Positions 39,410 through 49,898 are shown, counted from the first letter of the stretch. The stretch: DNA of 64,000 nucleotides from Bacillus sp. SJS (GCF_000732485.2 NZ_JAQV02000005.1:1-64000); one strand, 5' to 3'. Numbers and translations are program-made. The notes: generated by a model from the sequence alone, not told the origin.

Positions 39410-40390
39410 TTAAGAATGAACTTTCAATTTTTTAAACTCTTCCGTTAGCATTGGAATGACTTCGAACAGATCTCCTACGATTCCATAATCAGCCACTTTA
39501 AAGATGTTCGCTTCCGGGTCTTTATTAACGGCGACAATCACCTTAGAGTTGGACATTCCGGCTAAATGCTGAATGGCCCCGGATATTCCGCAAGCGATGT
39601 ACAGATCAGGCGTAACCACTTTTCCTGTCTGGCCGATCTGAAGGGAGTAATCGCAGTAATCCGCATCACATGCACCGCGGGATGCTCCTACCGCTCCGCC
39701 TAAAACGTCAGCAAGCTCTTTTAGAGGGTTAAATCCATCCGTGCTTTTCACGCCTCTTCCTCCGGCGACAATCACTTTTGCCTCGGAAAGATCTACTCCT
39801 TCTGTTGCTTTACGGATGACATCTTTCACAATTGTACGCAAGTCTTTAATTTCAGCTGTTACGGAACGAACCTCTCCGCTTCTGGACTCATCCTTTTCAA
39901 GCGGTGCAATGTTATTAGGACGAATGGAAGCAAAAATGATTCCTTCTGTTACGATTACTTTTTCGAAGGCCTTACCGGAGTAAATCGGACGGGTGAAGAC
40001 GATATTGCCTCCTGCTTCTTCTACACCTGTAGCATCAGATACTAATCCTGAGTTTAGTTTTGCAGCAATTTTAGGAGATAAGTCCTTTCCTAAAGCCGTA
40101 TGGCCAAACACCATTCCTTCTGGTTTTTCTTCCTCCACAACAGCCATAAGAGCTTGTGAATAGCCGTCAGGTGTATATGCAGCAAGCTTTTCATCTTCTA
40201 CGGTTACAACGCGGTCTGCTCCATATTGAATCATTTCTTCCGCAAGAGCGGAAACCTGGTCGCCAATTAAAACGGCTACGATTTCTCCGCCCTCCGAAAC
40301 AACTTTACCCGCTGCGATTGCCTCAAATGAAACATTACGCAGTGATTGATCCCGAACTTCTCCCAATACAAGAACTTTTCTTGCCATCAT
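39410..40390 (-). CDS. etfA: Electron transfer flavoprotein alpha subunit
   Basis: FAD-binding half of the heterodimer that takes electrons from acyl-CoA dehydrogenases. 326 residues; the C-terminal FAD domain carries IVAGGRGVKSTDGF, GASRGACDADYCDYSLQIGQTGKVVTP in sequence, and GISGAIQHLAGMSNSKVIVAVNKDPEA. Two adjacent ATG codons are possible starts (40390 or 40387). It follows etfB and ends the beta-oxidation operon. Confidence 0.97.
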   Translation of the reverse strand: MMARKVLVLGEVRDQSLRNVSFEAIAAGKVVSEGGEIVAVLIGDQVSALAEEMIQYGADRVVTVEDEKLAAYTPDGYSQALMAVVEEEKPEGMVFGHTALGKDLSPKIAAKLNSGLVSDATGVEEAGGNIVFTRPIYSGKAFEKVIVTEGIIFASIRPNNIAPLEKDESRSGEVRSVTAEIKDLRTIVKDVIRKATEGVDLSEAKVIVAGGRGVKSTDGFNPLKELADVLGGAVGASRGACDADYCDYSLQIGQTGKVVTPDLYIACGISGAIQHLAGMSNSKVIVAVNKDPEANIFKVADYGIVGDLFEVIPMLTEEFKKLKVHS

Positions 40391-40453
40391 TATTTCCCCC
40401 TATTTCTCCGGATTCCCGAACATGCTATAGCCAATAAGCATTTAATACGGTGA

Positions 40454-41227
40454 TTATACGACTTTTGCTTCGTTTCTCAACAGGCTGACAAGCTCTTTTA
40501 CCTGTGTATCCAATTCTCCCTGAAGGACTTTCCCAGCTTCCTTCTTGGCAGGCATATAAATTTCAATGGTTTTTGTTTTTGGCTCTACATCGTCTTCTTC
40601 AAGATCCAGGTCATCCAATTCAAGCTCATCCAGCGGCTTTTTCTTCGCTTTCATGATTCCCGGCAATGAAGGATAGCGTGGTTCATTCAGTCCTTGCTGC
40701 GCAGTAATAAGAAGCGGAAGGGAGGTTTCGATGATTTCCGAATCTCCTTCAACGTCTCTAGTGACTGTTGCTTTGCGGCCTTCGATTTCAAGTTTTGTGA
40801 TTGTCGTAACGTAAGGAATATCCAGAAGCTCTGCAAGGCGCGGCCCAACCTGACCAGACCCGCCGTCGATCGCAACGTTTCCGCCAAGGATCAAGTCTGC
40901 ATCTTTGTCCTTCAAAAACTCAGAAAGGATTTTTGCAGATGTAAACTGATCGCCGTCTTCCAGGTCATCTTCCGTATTGATCAAAACTGCTTTATCGCAG
41001 CCCATTGCAAGAGCGGTGCGCAATTCTTTTTCTGCTTCTTCGCCGCCGATTGTGACAACAGTCACTTCTCCGCCTTCAGCATCCCTGATCTGAATGGCTT
41101 CTTCAATCGCATATTCATCATAAGGATTGATGATAAATTCGGCTCCATCCTCTTGAATTCTTCCGCTGCTGATGGAAATTTTCTCTTCCGTATCAAACGT
41201 GCGCTTCATGATTACAAAAATATTCAT
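40454..41227 (-). CDS. etfB: Electron transfer flavoprotein beta subunit
   Basis: AMP-binding half of ETF. 257 residues with NPYDEYAIEEAIQIRDAEGG (about 35-54), the nucleotide-binding DLILGGNVAIDGGSGQVGP and the family signature ending in KAKKKPLDE. It works with EtfA and acyl-CoA dehydrogenase in fatty-acid oxidation. About 63 nt precede etfA. Confidence 0.97.
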   Translation of the reverse strand: MNIFVIMKRTFDTEEKISISSGRIQEDGAEFIINPYDEYAIEEAIQIRDAEGGEVTVVTIGGEEAEKELRTALAMGCDKAVLINTEDDLEDGDQFTSAKILSEFLKDKDADLILGGNVAIDGGSGQVGPRLAELLDIPYVTTITKLEIEGRKATVTRDVEGDSEIIETSLPLLITAQQGLNEPRYPSLPGIMKAKKKPLDELELDDLDLEEDDVEPKTKTIEIYMPAKKEAGKVLQGELDTQVKELVSLLRNEAKVV

Positions 41228-41310
41228 TTCTCCATCCCCCTGTTTCGCATATCATTCCGTTTTAGTTGTATACGCTTCCATTATATAGCCGGGGAATTCC
41301 CCCCGTCCAA

Positions 41311-42084
41311 CTATTCCCCTTTAAATTGAGGAGTGCGTTTCTCAAGAAAAGCCTGAATTCCTTCTTTTGCATCCTGTTTATCAAAAACTTCTCCAAAAAG
41401 AACGGCTTCTCTTTCCATTCCTCTGTGGAAGTCTGCTGACTTTCCAAAGCTTAAAAGCTCAAGGACCGCTTTGATTGTATTCGGACTTTTAGAAGCCATT
41501 TTTAAAGCGAGCTGTTTTGCTTCATGAAGGAGCATTTCATCCGGAACCGCATTGGTTGCAAGTCCAAGCTTCGCTGCTTCCGCCCCGCTGATCGGTTCGC
41601 TCGTCGCCATCAATTCCAGTGCTTTTGCCTGGCCAACGTAGCGCGGCAGACGCTGTGTACCGCCAAAACCAGGCACCAGCCCAAGCTGCAGCTCCGGCAG
41701 ACCAAGCTTGGCATTTTCTGTCACTAAACGAATATGACAGGACATGGCAAGCTCAAGGCCGCCTCCCAACGCTGCTCCATGAATGGCTGCAATGACCGGC
41801 TTGCTGAAGCTTTCTATTCTTTCAAACAGCTGCTGGCCCTTTGCTGCAAGCTTTGAAAATTCGGCTCCAGACGCAACAGTAGTGAATTCTTTAATATCAG
41901 CTCCTGCAGAGAAAAATTTCCCTTCGCCGTAAAGCAATATGACACGGATGGAAGGATCGTGTTCCGCTTCTTCTATGAATCCTGCTAATTCCTCAAGAAC
42001 GTAGGAACCTAATGCATTTGCAGGGGGATTATCAATTTTAACTGAAGCTACAAATTGCTCTTTTTGAATCGTTAAGTATCCCAC
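41311..42084 (-). CDS. fadB: Enoyl-CoA hydratase (crotonase family) FadB
   Basis: Hydrates trans-2-enoyl-CoA in beta-oxidation. 257 residues with the oxyanion-hole motifs FSAGADIKEF (about 59-68) and IHGAALGGGLELAMSCHIRL, and catalytic glutamates in ALGGGLELA and LPELQLGLVPGFGGTQRLPR. Lies between fadR and etfB, the order conserved in Bacillus. Confidence 0.95.
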   Translation of the reverse strand: MGYLTIQKEQFVASVKIDNPPANALGSYVLEELAGFIEEAEHDPSIRVILLYGEGKFFSAGADIKEFTTVASGAEFSKLAAKGQQLFERIESFSKPVIAAIHGAALGGGLELAMSCHIRLVTENAKLGLPELQLGLVPGFGGTQRLPRYVGQAKALELMATSEPISGAEAAKLGLATNAVPDEMLLHEAKQLALKMASKSPNTIKAVLELLSFGKSADFHRGMEREAVLFGEVFDKQDAKEGIQAFLEKRTPQFKGE

Positions 42085-42106
42085 TGTTCACCCTCCTGAA
42101 AATGGT

Positions 42107-42694
42107 TTATTGACTGTTCCCAAAGCCGCGGACAATCATATGATGAACCTGTCCGGCCAGAGCCACCAAGTCATACTTTTCTTCATTCATTACCCATGTG
42201 GTGACAATTTCATCAATTGTACCGAAAATCATTTGCCTAGCAAGGCGCAGATTCAGATCTTCCCTGAATTCACCGGTGTCAATCCCTGTTTGAATAATAG
42301 AATCCAATACATTCAAGTATCCCTTAAGCACTTCATTAATCCTGAGCCTGAGATCTTTATTGGATTGTCTCAATTCAAGCTGCGTGACGATTGCAAGATG
42401 ATGATCATCTGAAAGGAGAGAAAAATGCTTTTCAATCAGAACGTAAAGCTTATCTGCAGCTTTCGTTCTTCCGGAAGTTTCTCCTTCAATTTTTTCAATA
42501 AAGAGCCCCATTTTTTCCTGGAACAATGAAACGAGGATATCTTCTTTATTTTTGAAGTATAAATAGATGGTTCCATCTGCTACACCGGCTTGCTTGGCAA
42601 TCTTTGAAACCTGGGCCTGATGGTATCCATTCTCAGCAATGACAATCACTGCCGCATCAATAATCTGTTTGTATTTCGGTTTGTTTTGTTTCAC
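42107..42694 (-). CDS. fadR: TetR-family fatty-acid degradation repressor FadR
   Basis: Represses beta-oxidation genes and is released by long-chain acyl-CoA in B. subtilis. 195 residues: N-terminal helix-turn-helix (AENGYHQAQVSKIAKQAGVADGTIYLYFKNKEDIL in pattern, about 18-52) and an all-helical ligand domain. Its own promoter carries a near-perfect FadR operator (42717-42734), so it is probably autoregulated together with fadB and etfBA. Confidence 0.95.
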   Translation of the reverse strand: MKQNKPKYKQIIDAAVIVIAENGYHQAQVSKIAKQAGVADGTIYLYFKNKEDILVSLFQEKMGLFIEKIEGETSGRTKAADKLYVLIEKHFSLLSDDHHLAIVTQLELRQSNKDLRLRINEVLKGYLNVLDSIIQTGIDTGEFREDLNLRLARQMIFGTIDEIVTTWVMNEEKYDLVALAGQVHHMIVRGFGNSQ

Positions 42695-42716
42695 TGGACT
42701 ACCTTCCTTTTTGAAA

Positions 42717-42734
42717 TGAATGAATCATCATTCA
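42717..42734 (-). promoter_or_regulatory. FadR operator
   Basis: TGAATGATGATTCATTCA on the minus strand, an 18-bp palindrome fitting the B. subtilis FadR box TGAATGAMTANTCATTCA except at the two central positions. It lies just downstream of the -10, so a bound repressor would block initiation. Confidence 0.85.
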
Positions 42735-42741
42735 TATTTTC

Positions 42742-42770
42742 ATAATAGTAAATTGGCCAGGATGTGTCAA
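42742..42770 (-). promoter_or_regulatory. SigA promoter of fadR-fadB-etfBA
   Basis: Minus strand TTGACA, 17 nt, TATTAT: a perfect -35 and a five-of-six -10. Followed at once by the FadR operator. Confidence 0.85.
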
Positions 42771-42787
42771 GCGAAAACCACTATTTT

Positions 42788-42826
42788 AAAAAGGGGAAAT
42801 TTCCTGATGGGAGAAATCCCCCCTGC
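42788..42826 (-). terminator. Intrinsic terminator of lcfA
   Basis: Minus strand GGGG-ATTTC and GAAAT-CCCC pair with small bulges, followed by five T. It separates lcfA from the fadR promoter, so lcfA and fadR are not necessarily one transcript. Confidence 0.7.
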
Positions 42827-42831
42827 CTGCG

Positions 42832-44520
42832 TTAATTGGCGTTTTTCAGCTTTTCCTTTTCTTCATCTATAAGTGCTCTTCTTAAAATTTTCCCAACGGC
42901 AGTCTTAGGGAGCTCACTTCTGAATTCGTAAATTCTTGGAACCTTGTAGGCCGCCAAATGCTGTCGGGCAAAAACATTCAGTTCTTCCTCCGAAATTTTC
43001 ACGCCTTCCTTAGGGACCACATATGCTTTCACGGTTTCCCCTCTGTAAGGATCCGGCACCCCGGCGACCACTACTTCCTGTATTTTATCATATTCATAGA
43101 GAATTTCTTCAACCTCACGCGGATAAATGTTGTATCCTCCGGCAATGATCATATCCTTCTTGCGGTCAACTACATAAAAATACCCTTCTTCATCCATGTA
43201 CCCGATATCACCTGTAAACAGCCAGCCATCCTTCATTACAGCCTCTGTTTCCTCCGGTTTTCCCCAATAGCCCTTCATAACCTGAGGACCGCGGACGATC
43301 AATTCCCCTTTTTCACCTGGCTCGGCCTGGCTTCCTGTCTCCTGGGATAAAATCATAGCGTCAGTATTCGGCCAGGGTACGCCGATGCTGCCTTTCTTTC
43401 TTCTTCCCCATAGAAAGTTGGAATGGGTAACGGGGGATGCTTCTGACAGGCCATATCCTTCCACAAGCTTGCCTCCGGTTTCCTTTTCGAACCTTTCCTG
43501 TATTTCTACGGGAAGGGGAGCCGAACCGCTAATGCAGCTCTGTACAGACGATAAATCGTATTTTTTCAGATCAGGATGATTAAGCAGGGCAATATAGATG
43601 GTAGGTGCCCCAGGGAATAATGTAGGCTTTTCCTTATGAATGGTTTTCAAAGTATCCCCTGCATCAAATTTCGGAAGGAGAATCATGGTATAACCCTCTG
43701 TAACAGAAAGGTGCATAACGGCCGTCATCCCATACACGTGGAAAAATGGAAGCAGCCCGAGTACCTTTTCTTCTCCGCGGCGGCAATTGTACATCCAGGC
43801 CGAGCACATCACGGTATTCGCTGCTATATTTTTATGGGTAAGCATAACCCCTTTCGGAAAGCCGGTCGTTCCTCCTGTATATTGAAGCAGCGCGATATCT
43901 TCAACCGGATCCGTCTCTACCTTTGAGAACACAGCTTTAGATTCTTTTATAATCTTAGAAAATAAATGCGTCGTTCCACCATGGGAAACATCTACCTTAA
44001 CTTTTGACTGTTTGCGCTGAACAATCGGATACAAAAGATTTTTCGGGAATGGCAGATAGTCTTGAATCTTTGTAACAATGACATGTTTTAATTTTGTTAA
44101 CGCTTTCACTTTAGACACTCTTGGGAAAAGCAAATCCAGCGTTATGATGTATTCCGCCCCGCTATCGTTCAGCTGGTATTCAATTTCCCGTTCGGTATAG
44201 AGCGGATTCGTGGAGACGACCACTCCCCCTGCCATCAGTACACCGTAATAAGAAATGACCCCCTGAGGACAATTAGGCAGCATGATCGCTGCACGGTCGC
44301 CTTTTTGCAGCCCAAGACCTTGTAGATATCCTGCTAATTTTTTGGCTTCATTCAGCAATACGGAGTAAGTGAGTGTTTTCCCAAGGAAATTAATCGCCTT
44401 TTTTTCTGGAAACTCCCCAGCCGTTTCTTCTAAATAGGTTTGAAGCGTTTTGGGCTCAAAGCTTAACGCCGGCGGAATTTCCGCGGGATACTGATCGAGC
44501 CATGGTCTGATTAAATCCAT
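42832..44520 (-). CDS. lcfA: Long-chain fatty-acid-CoA ligase
   Basis: Activates fatty acids for beta-oxidation via an acyl-adenylate. 562 residues: AMP-binding signature YTGGTTGFPKGVMLTHKN (about 214-231), EGYGLSEASPV, TGDIGYMDEEGYFYVVDRKKDMI and the C-terminal catalytic lysine in PKTAVGKILRRAL. First gene of the fatty-acid block. An extended -10 promoter lies about 40 nt upstream. Confidence 0.95.
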   Translation of the reverse strand: MDLIRPWLDQYPAEIPPALSFEPKTLQTYLEETAGEFPEKKAINFLGKTLTYSVLLNEAKKLAGYLQGLGLQKGDRAAIMLPNCPQGVISYYGVLMAGGVVVSTNPLYTEREIEYQLNDSGAEYIITLDLLFPRVSKVKALTKLKHVIVTKIQDYLPFPKNLLYPIVQRKQSKVKVDVSHGGTTHLFSKIIKESKAVFSKVETDPVEDIALLQYTGGTTGFPKGVMLTHKNIAANTVMCSAWMYNCRRGEEKVLGLLPFFHVYGMTAVMHLSVTEGYTMILLPKFDAGDTLKTIHKEKPTLFPGAPTIYIALLNHPDLKKYDLSSVQSCISGSAPLPVEIQERFEKETGGKLVEGYGLSEASPVTHSNFLWGRRKKGSIGVPWPNTDAMILSQETGSQAEPGEKGELIVRGPQVMKGYWGKPEETEAVMKDGWLFTGDIGYMDEEGYFYVVDRKKDMIIAGGYNIYPREVEEILYEYDKIQEVVVAGVPDPYRGETVKAYVVPKEGVKISEEELNVFARQHLAAYKVPRIYEFRSELPKTAVGKILRRALIDEEKEKLKNAN

Positions 44521-44558
44521 ATCTATTACCCCCCTTATGACTTTCGGCTTACGCCTTT

Positions 44559-44567
44559 ATTATAACA
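44559..44567 (-). promoter_or_regulatory. SigA promoter of lcfA (extended -10)
   Basis: Minus strand TGTTATAAT with a weak -35 (TTTAAA at about 17 nt). No FadR box of the quality seen at 42717 is found here. Confidence 0.55.
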
Positions 44568-44651
44568 GTATATTCAGACTTTTAAATAAATTATCTGAAC
44601 CGCCTAATTGCTCTTTCATAAGTAGGGGGCTGGAATTGGAATCGGATGTTT

Positions 44652-45152
44652 TTAAAGCCGCGGCTGAATGCCCATCTCCATCCAATCTTCTTTTGCGGGC
44701 CCATAAATCCATGCCGGCTTTAATCCCGCCTGGCGCATAAGAACGGTCGCTTGTCCGCGATGATGAACAATGTGTTTAATCAGCCCCATCAGAATCGAAG
44801 CATTTGATTCTTGTCTTCCAAAGGCTTTCTGCACTTGTCTGAGTGTTTCATCCTTCCATTGTTCCTGAATGACTCTGGCTGCCTCAGCACTTACATCCTT
44901 GAAGGCTGCTGCTATTTCCTGTGCAGACGGTGGCACATTTTCCTCAGTTCCGATACGGTCAATCTCCAGTCCGAACTCGGCTAAATAATCTGGAATATTC
45001 ACCGTGAAGTGCCAGACAATGCTTCCTAATGTACGCCCTTCCGGATACACTTGCTGTTTCAATGAATCATCTGTCAAACAATCCATTAGCTTTTGAGTTA
45101 ATCCTGCTTCCTTTTTCCATTCAGCAATAAAATCTGCAACGGTTATATACAT
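44652..45152 (-). CDS. DinB-family protein (putative metal-dependent hydrolase)
   Basis: 166 residues in a four-helix DinB/YfiT-like pattern. The three histidines expected to bind a divalent metal are in SIVWHF (about 48) and HIVHHRGQ (about 127-131). DinB proteins include bacillithiol transferases and many of unknown role; nothing here decides among them. Monocistronic between lcfA and the yshE region, with an AGGAG site before the ATG. Confidence 0.85.
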   Translation of the reverse strand: MYITVADFIAEWKKEAGLTQKLMDCLTDDSLKQQVYPEGRTLGSIVWHFTVNIPDYLAEFGLEIDRIGTEENVPPSAQEIAAAFKDVSAEAARVIQEQWKDETLRQVQKAFGRQESNASILMGLIKHIVHHRGQATVLMRQAGLKPAWIYGPAKEDWMEMGIQPRL

Positions 45153-45233
45153 TCTCTGCTCCTCCTTGCATTTTTAAATCTCTTCATCTCCATTATAGAA
45201 CACTCGTTTGTTTCATTCCATCTCCTGAAGAAT

Positions 45234-45264
45234 TAAAAAAAGGACTCTCGTATGAGAATCCTTT
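45234..45264 (-). terminator. Intrinsic terminator of the zapA-yshE operon
   Basis: AAAGGATTCTC and GAGAGTCCTTT pair around ATAC with one mispair, followed by four more T on the minus strand. It lies 10 bases after the 27-codon gene, which therefore is the last gene of the transcript. Confidence 0.85.
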
Positions 45265-45274
45265 TCCAATCGGA

Positions 45275-45358
45275 TTAAGTCCAAAAAAATAGATAAAGCA
45301 AACCAATTACTAAAAACAATCCGCAAACAGCCAGCAGCACTTTTGCTAAAGTCTCCAT
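45275..45358 (-). CDS. 27-residue single-span membrane peptide
   Basis: Reads METLAKVLLAVCGLFLVIGL and ends LYLFFWT. Nearly all of it is one hydrophobic helix (about 7-26). AAGGGG lies 7 nt before the ATG, the gene follows yshE by 10 nt, and an intrinsic terminator follows at once. Start signal, operon position and composition together support a real small gene. I do not recognise a named family. YshE is itself a membrane protein, so a partnership is possible but unproven. Confidence 0.65.
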   Translation of the reverse strand: METLAKVLLAVCGLFLVIGLLYLFFWT

Positions 45359-45368
45359 TTCATACCCC

Positions 45369-45773
45369 TTAAATGTTTGATCCAATGACGTAGGATAGCC
45401 CCACTGAGATGACCATTGAAATGAATCCTACTGCACGGTTGTCTTTTTCAATTTCTTCATCAATCCGGAATTTTGGTGTTAAAAACTCATAAATAAAATA
45501 ACCGAGCAGCAATAGAAAGAAGCCGTAGCAGCCCCAGCCGATCATCTCAAAAAGAGAATTATGCTGCTCAATGGAAAAACGAAAGATATTGGCGATCCCG
45601 AAAATTTTGCCGCCGGTTGTCATGGCCACTGCAAGGTTTCCCTTTTGAATTTCATCCCAATTTTTATATTTGGTTACAAGTTCAAAGATACTCATGAACA
45701 CGACCATACATAAAACAACAACACTGTAATAGGCAGCAGTCTGGACCAGTTCATTTTCCCAGAAAGGATTCAT
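45369..45773 (-). CDS. yshE: DUF350 membrane protein YshE
   Basis: 134 residues with four predicted membrane helices (about 7-28, 44-62, 69-92, 112-132), matching the small DUF350 family (YshE, YjfL). Function is unknown. I start at MNPFWENELVQT: AAGGAGGT overlaps the mutS2 stop, 10 nt upstream. A start 14 codons earlier would lie inside mutS2. It follows mutS2 in the operon. Confidence 0.88.
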   Translation of the reverse strand: MNPFWENELVQTAAYYSVVVLCMVVFMSIFELVTKYKNWDEIQKGNLAVAMTTGGKIFGIANIFRFSIEQHNSLFEMIGWGCYGFFLLLLGYFIYEFLTPKFRIDEEIEKDNRAVGFISMVISVGLSYVIGSNI

Positions 45774-45789
45774 CTGGCTGTTTACCTCC

Positions 45790-48156
45790 TTATTTGAGTT
45801 CAACAATGGTGACACCGCTGCCGCCTTCTCCGGCCTCTCCGAACCGTGTATTTTTCACACTGCGATGGTTTTTCAGGAGTTCCTGTACTCCTTTGCGCAA
45901 TGCTCCGGTTCCTTTGCCGTGGATAATGGATACCCTCGGATAGCCGGCCAGTACCGCATCATCCAGATATTTTTCTACTCTCGAAATTGCATTTTCAAAA
46001 CGCTCTCCCCTTAAATCAAGTTCAAGGGAAACATGATAATCTTTCCCTTTTACTGTTGCGAGAGGTTTTTCAACAACAGGCTTTGGCCTGCTCATATATT
46101 GAAGATCGGATTCTTTCACTTTCATTTTTAAAATTCCGATTTGAACATGCCATTCCTTGTTGCCTGATTGCTCAAGCAGAATTCCTTTTTGCCCGAAGCT
46201 GATTACCTTCACTTCATCACCAGGTTTAAGAGAATGATCTTCCTTCGCTTTTTCCTGCTTCTTTTGAGGAGAGGATTTCGTAAAGACAGGCTGAGCTTCC
46301 TCCAGGCGTTTTTTGGCGTGGATCAGCTCATGCTCTTTTATCGATCCATATTGTTCCTTCTGAAGCTTGCGCAGATGACGGATAATTTCTTCCGCTTCCT
46401 TTTTTGCTTCATCCAGCTTTTCTGCTGCCTTTTGTTCTGCTTCCACGAACAGTCTGTCGCGCTGCTCATTAAACTCCAGAATTTGCTTTTGGAGCTCTTT
46501 ATGAAGATCTTCAGCATCTTTGCGGAATTGTTCTGCTTCTGCTGTTTCTGCTTCCGCCTCTTTTTTGCTTTCTTCAAGTGAAGCAATCATCGTATCGACT
46601 TCATTGCTTTCTGCATTCATATTCGACTTAGCGTAGTCGATGACATGCTCGGACAGACCTAGTCTTCTTGAAATTTCAAAGGCGTTGCTTCGGCCTGGTA
46701 CTCCGATCAGCAAGCGATAGGTCGGACTCAATGTCTCAACATCAAACTCAACGCTCGCATTTACGACACCTTCTCGGTTGTAGCCATACGCTTTTAACTC
46801 TGGGTAGTGAGTTGTAGCGACTACGGTTGATCCCCTGCCGTATACTTCATCCAGGATGGAAATCGCAAGAGCTGCCCCTTCCTGCGGATCTGTACCCGCT
46901 CCAAGTTCATCAAAAAGGACGAGACTCTTTTCATCCGCTTTTTTCAAGATGTCTACGATGTTTACCATGTGGGAGGAGAAGGTACTCAAGCTTTGTTCAA
47001 TGGATTGCTCGTCGCCTATATCTGCATAGACAGAATCGAAAACAGCCATCTCTGATCCATCGGCAGCCGGAACCTGCAAACCTGATTGAGCCATCAATGT
47101 GCAAAGGCCAATCGTCTTGAGGGTAACAGTTTTCCCTCCTGTATTCGGTCCGGTAATAACGATTGTTGAATACGAGTCTCCGAGTACAATATCATTGGCA
47201 ACAACTTCATCTGAAGATAATAGCGGATGGCGGGCTTTTATCATTTTGATATAGCCTCTGTCATTCATAAGCGGGCGAGAAGCTTTAATTGCTTTTGCAT
47301 ACCTCGCTTTTGTAAACATAAAGTCCAGGTCGGCCAATACTTCTACATTGGAAAGAATAAGATCTGCTTCAACAGCTATCGCCTCTGACAGCTCCCGCAA
47401 AATCCGTTCAATCTCCTGCTTTTCTTTTACCTTTGCCTGCTGAAGAGAATTATTGATGTCAACAATCGCTTGCGGTTCAATAAACAGAGTCGCTCCTGAT
47501 GATGACTGGTCATGGACAATTCCACCGTATGATGAACGGTATTCCTGCTTAACGGGAATAACAAACCGGTCATTTCTAATGGTAATAATGGCATCTGAAA
47601 GCATTTTTTGCGCCGCAGAGGAACGAATCATGGATTCAAGCTTTTGACGGACGCGGGATTCAAGCGTTCTCAGCTGCTGGCGGAGCGAGCGAAGCAAATC
47701 ACTCGCATGATCCAGGATATCTCCATTATCATCCACGCACTGATTGATTTTTTTCTCAAGCTCTGACAGGGGCTCAATAAGACGGGCCTTTTCCTCTGAA
47801 TAAGGAATGGTCAGGATTTCATCTTCAGCAAGGTCTAAAATAAATTGCTTCATTTGTCTCCCTGCATAAAGAACGCCTGCTGTGCTCATACATTCATGCG
47901 CACTGAGCACTCCCCCTATTTTTGCCCGTTTGAGACTTGCTCTTATATCGGTCAGGCCGCCAAATGGAGCATGACCTCTCACTCTTAATATATCAGCTGC
48001 TTCAAACGTTTCCTGCTGCCGCTTCTCCGCTTCATTGAGGTCCCTTGTCGGCAGCAGAGCCTCGGCTCTCTCTTTACCCAGTGATGAGGCAGCATGATTC
48101 GTCAGCTGCTGCCTGATTTTATGAAATTCTAAAACACGCAATCCTTTTTCCTGCAA
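45790..48156 (-). CDS. mutS2: Endonuclease MutS2
   Basis: MutS-like ATPase with a C-terminal Smr nuclease, acting on recombination intermediates and, in B. subtilis, on collided ribosomes; not a mismatch-repair protein. 788 residues: MutS core and lever, Walker [14 protein letters not shown] (about 333-345), Walker [14 protein letters not shown], a long coiled coil (about 520-620), and the Smr domain with [11 protein letters not shown] and [13 protein letters not shown] (last 80 residues). It has no mismatch-recognition domain, as expected for the family. Confidence 0.97.
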   Translation of the reverse strand: MQEKGLRVLEFHKIRQQLTNHAASSLGKERAEALLPTRDLNEAEKRQQETFEAADILRVRGHAPFGGLTDIRASLKRAKIGGVLSAHECMSTAGVLYAGRQMKQFILDLAEDEILTIPYSEEKARLIEPLSELEKKINQCVDDNGDILDHASDLLRSLRQQLRTLESRVRQKLESMIRSSAAQKMLSDAIITIRNDRFVIPVKQEYRSSYGGIVHDQSSSGATLFIEPQAIVDINNSLQQAKVKEKQEIERILRELSEAIAVEADLILSNVEVLADLDFMFTKARYAKAIKASRPLMNDRGYIKMIKARHPLLSSDEVVANDIVLGDSYSTIVITGPNTGGKTVTLKTIGLCTLMAQSGLQVPAADGSEMAVFDSVYADIGDEQSIEQSLSTFSSHMVNIVDILKKADEKSLVLFDELGAGTDPQEGAALAISILDEVYGRGSTVVATTHYPELKAYGYNREGVVNASVEFDVETLSPTYRLLIGVPGRSNAFEISRRLGLSEHVIDYAKSNMNAESNEVDTMIASLEESKKEAEAETAEAEQFRKDAEDLHKELQKQILEFNEQRDRLFVEAEQKAAEKLDEAKKEAEEIIRHLRKLQKEQYGSIKEHELIHAKKRLEEAQPVFTKSSPQKKQEKAKEDHSLKPGDEVKVISFGQKGILLEQSGNKEWHVQIGILKMKVKESDLQYMSRPKPVVEKPLATVKGKDYHVSLELDLRGERFENAISRVEKYLDDAVLAGYPRVSIIHGKGTGALRKGVQELLKNHRSVKNTRFGEAGEGGSGVTIVELK

Positions 48157-48176
48157 CTTGCAGACCTCCCAAATCT

Positions 48177-49898
48177 TCAGGAATCATGTCTGTTCAGAAA
48201 TTGATTAAGCTGATCCAGTTCCCAAGTATTTAAGACATTTTCCCCTTTTACATTTCCTTTTATCGCGGTTGAAATGCCAATTGGCATATGTTCCAGCATG
48301 TCCAGGCTGTGTGCGTCCGTATTGATGACGAGCTTCACACCAGCCTCCTGAGCCTTTTTCAAATGCTCGGCGCTTAAATCCAGTCTGTTTGGATTAGCGT
48401 TTAACTCGAGTGCTGTATCCGTCTCTTTTGCGAGCTGAATCAGCATATCAATATCCACATCATATCCATCTCTTCTGCCGATCAGCCGGCCTGTGGGATG
48501 GGCAATGATATCAACATGGCGGCTTGTTAAAGCAGTTTTAAGCCTTTCCATAATCTTTTCTCTTGGCTGTGAGAAGCTTGAATGAATGGACGCAATGACA
48601 ATGTCCAGCTCCTGCAGCATCTCATCATCGTAATCCAGTGTCCCGTCAGGCAGAATATCCATTTCCACTCCAGCGAGAATGGTAAAATCATTGAATTTCT
48701 CATTGAGACGGTCAATTTCTTTTCGCTGCTCTCTCAGTCTTTCGGGTGTCAGACCGTTTGCCACTTTTAAATACTGGGAATGATCGGTTATCGCCATATA
48801 CTTGTAGCCTTTTGCTCGGCACGCATTGGCCATTTCTTCTATTGTAAAGGCACCATCACTGTAAGTGGAGTGCATGTGAAGGTCAGCAAGGATCTGATCG
48901 TTTGAGACTAGCTCATCCACATTGACCCGCTCCTCCACTTCTTTCCCGTCCTCTCTCAGTTCGGGCGGTATAAATGGCAAACCGAAGCGCGCAAAAAATT
49001 CAGCCTCATCTTTAAAGGTCTCAATATGGCCGGTTTCTAAATCCTCTACGCCATATTCACTGATTTTCTTCCCCTGCTCTTTGGCAAGCTGGCGCATGCG
49101 GACATTATGATCCTTCGATCCAGTAAAATGGTGCAGGGTTGATGCAAATTCCTCATCCTTTACAATCCGGAAATCTGCACTGACGGCAAAATCATACATG
49201 AGTTCTACCGAAACCTTCGTATCGCCGCCTGCAATCACATCACCTTTGTGCGGGATTTTCATAAGGTAGTCCCTGACCTTTTCAGGTTCAGAAGCTGAAA
49301 TGATAAAATCGAGATCTTTCACGGTTTCAGCCATTCTTCTGATAGATCCAGCTTTAGAATACCTGATAATATCAGGGCATTCAGCTAAATAGGCTTCAAT
49401 ATCGCTTGCAATCGGAAGCATAAAAGCAAGAGGCAGACGTTCCGGTCTCTTTCCTATATCTTCAACTGCAGCAAGTATTTTTTCTTCTGTTTTTATGCCA
49501 AATCCGGCCAGTCCTTGTATTTTATGCTCAATGCAGGCTTTTTTCAACGATTCAACACCGTCAACGCCTAATTCCTTATACAGCTTGGCAATTTTTTTCC
49601 CGCCAAGTCCAGGAAGCTTTAATAAAGGGATTAAGCCCTCAGGAACTTCTTTTTTCAGTTCGGCCAAAGCCTCAGACTCTCCTGTTTGCAAAAAATCCTG
49701 TATGACTGCTGCCGTTCCTTTACCAATTCCCTGCAGCTTCGTGAAATCCTCAATGGAGCTTAAGCTTCTTTCATCCTGCTCCAGTGCATTGGCTGCTTTT
49801 CGAAACGCTGAAATTTTAAATGGGTTTTCTCCTTTAAGTTCCATATAAATAGCAATCGTTTCAAGAAGCTTAATGACGTCCTTTTTATGTATAGCCAC
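48177..49898 (-). CDS. polX: Family X DNA polymerase with PHP exonuclease domain (PolX)
   Basis: Gap-filling repair polymerase. 573 residues: helix-hairpin-helix segments ([26 protein letters not shown], about 55-105), polymerase X palm with DLDFIISAS (about 195), and a C-terminal PHP phosphoesterase domain opening with [14 protein letters not shown] (about 339) and including [23 protein letters not shown] and NTDAHS metal ligands. Second to last of the zapA-yshB-polX-mutS2 block, 20 nt before mutS2. Confidence 0.97.
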   Translation of the reverse strand: MAIHKKDVIKLLETIAIYMELKGENPFKISAFRKAANALEQDERSLSSIEDFTKLQGIGKGTAAVIQDFLQTGESEALAELKKEVPEGLIPLLKLPGLGGKKIAKLYKELGVDGVESLKKACIEHKIQGLAGFGIKTEEKILAAVEDIGKRPERLPLAFMLPIASDIEAYLAECPDIIRYSKAGSIRRMAETVKDLDFIISASEPEKVRDYLMKIPHKGDVIAGGDTKVSVELMYDFAVSADFRIVKDEEFASTLHHFTGSKDHNVRMRQLAKEQGKKISEYGVEDLETGHIETFKDEAEFFARFGLPFIPPELREDGKEVEERVNVDELVSNDQILADLHMHSTYSDGAFTIEEMANACRAKGYKYMAITDHSQYLKVANGLTPERLREQRKEIDRLNEKFNDFTILAGVEMDILPDGTLDYDDEMLQELDIVIASIHSSFSQPREKIMERLKTALTSRHVDIIAHPTGRLIGRRDGYDVDIDMLIQLAKETDTALELNANPNRLDLSAEHLKKAQEAGVKLVINTDAHSLDMLEHMPIGISTAIKGNVKGENVLNTWELDQLNQFLNRHDS

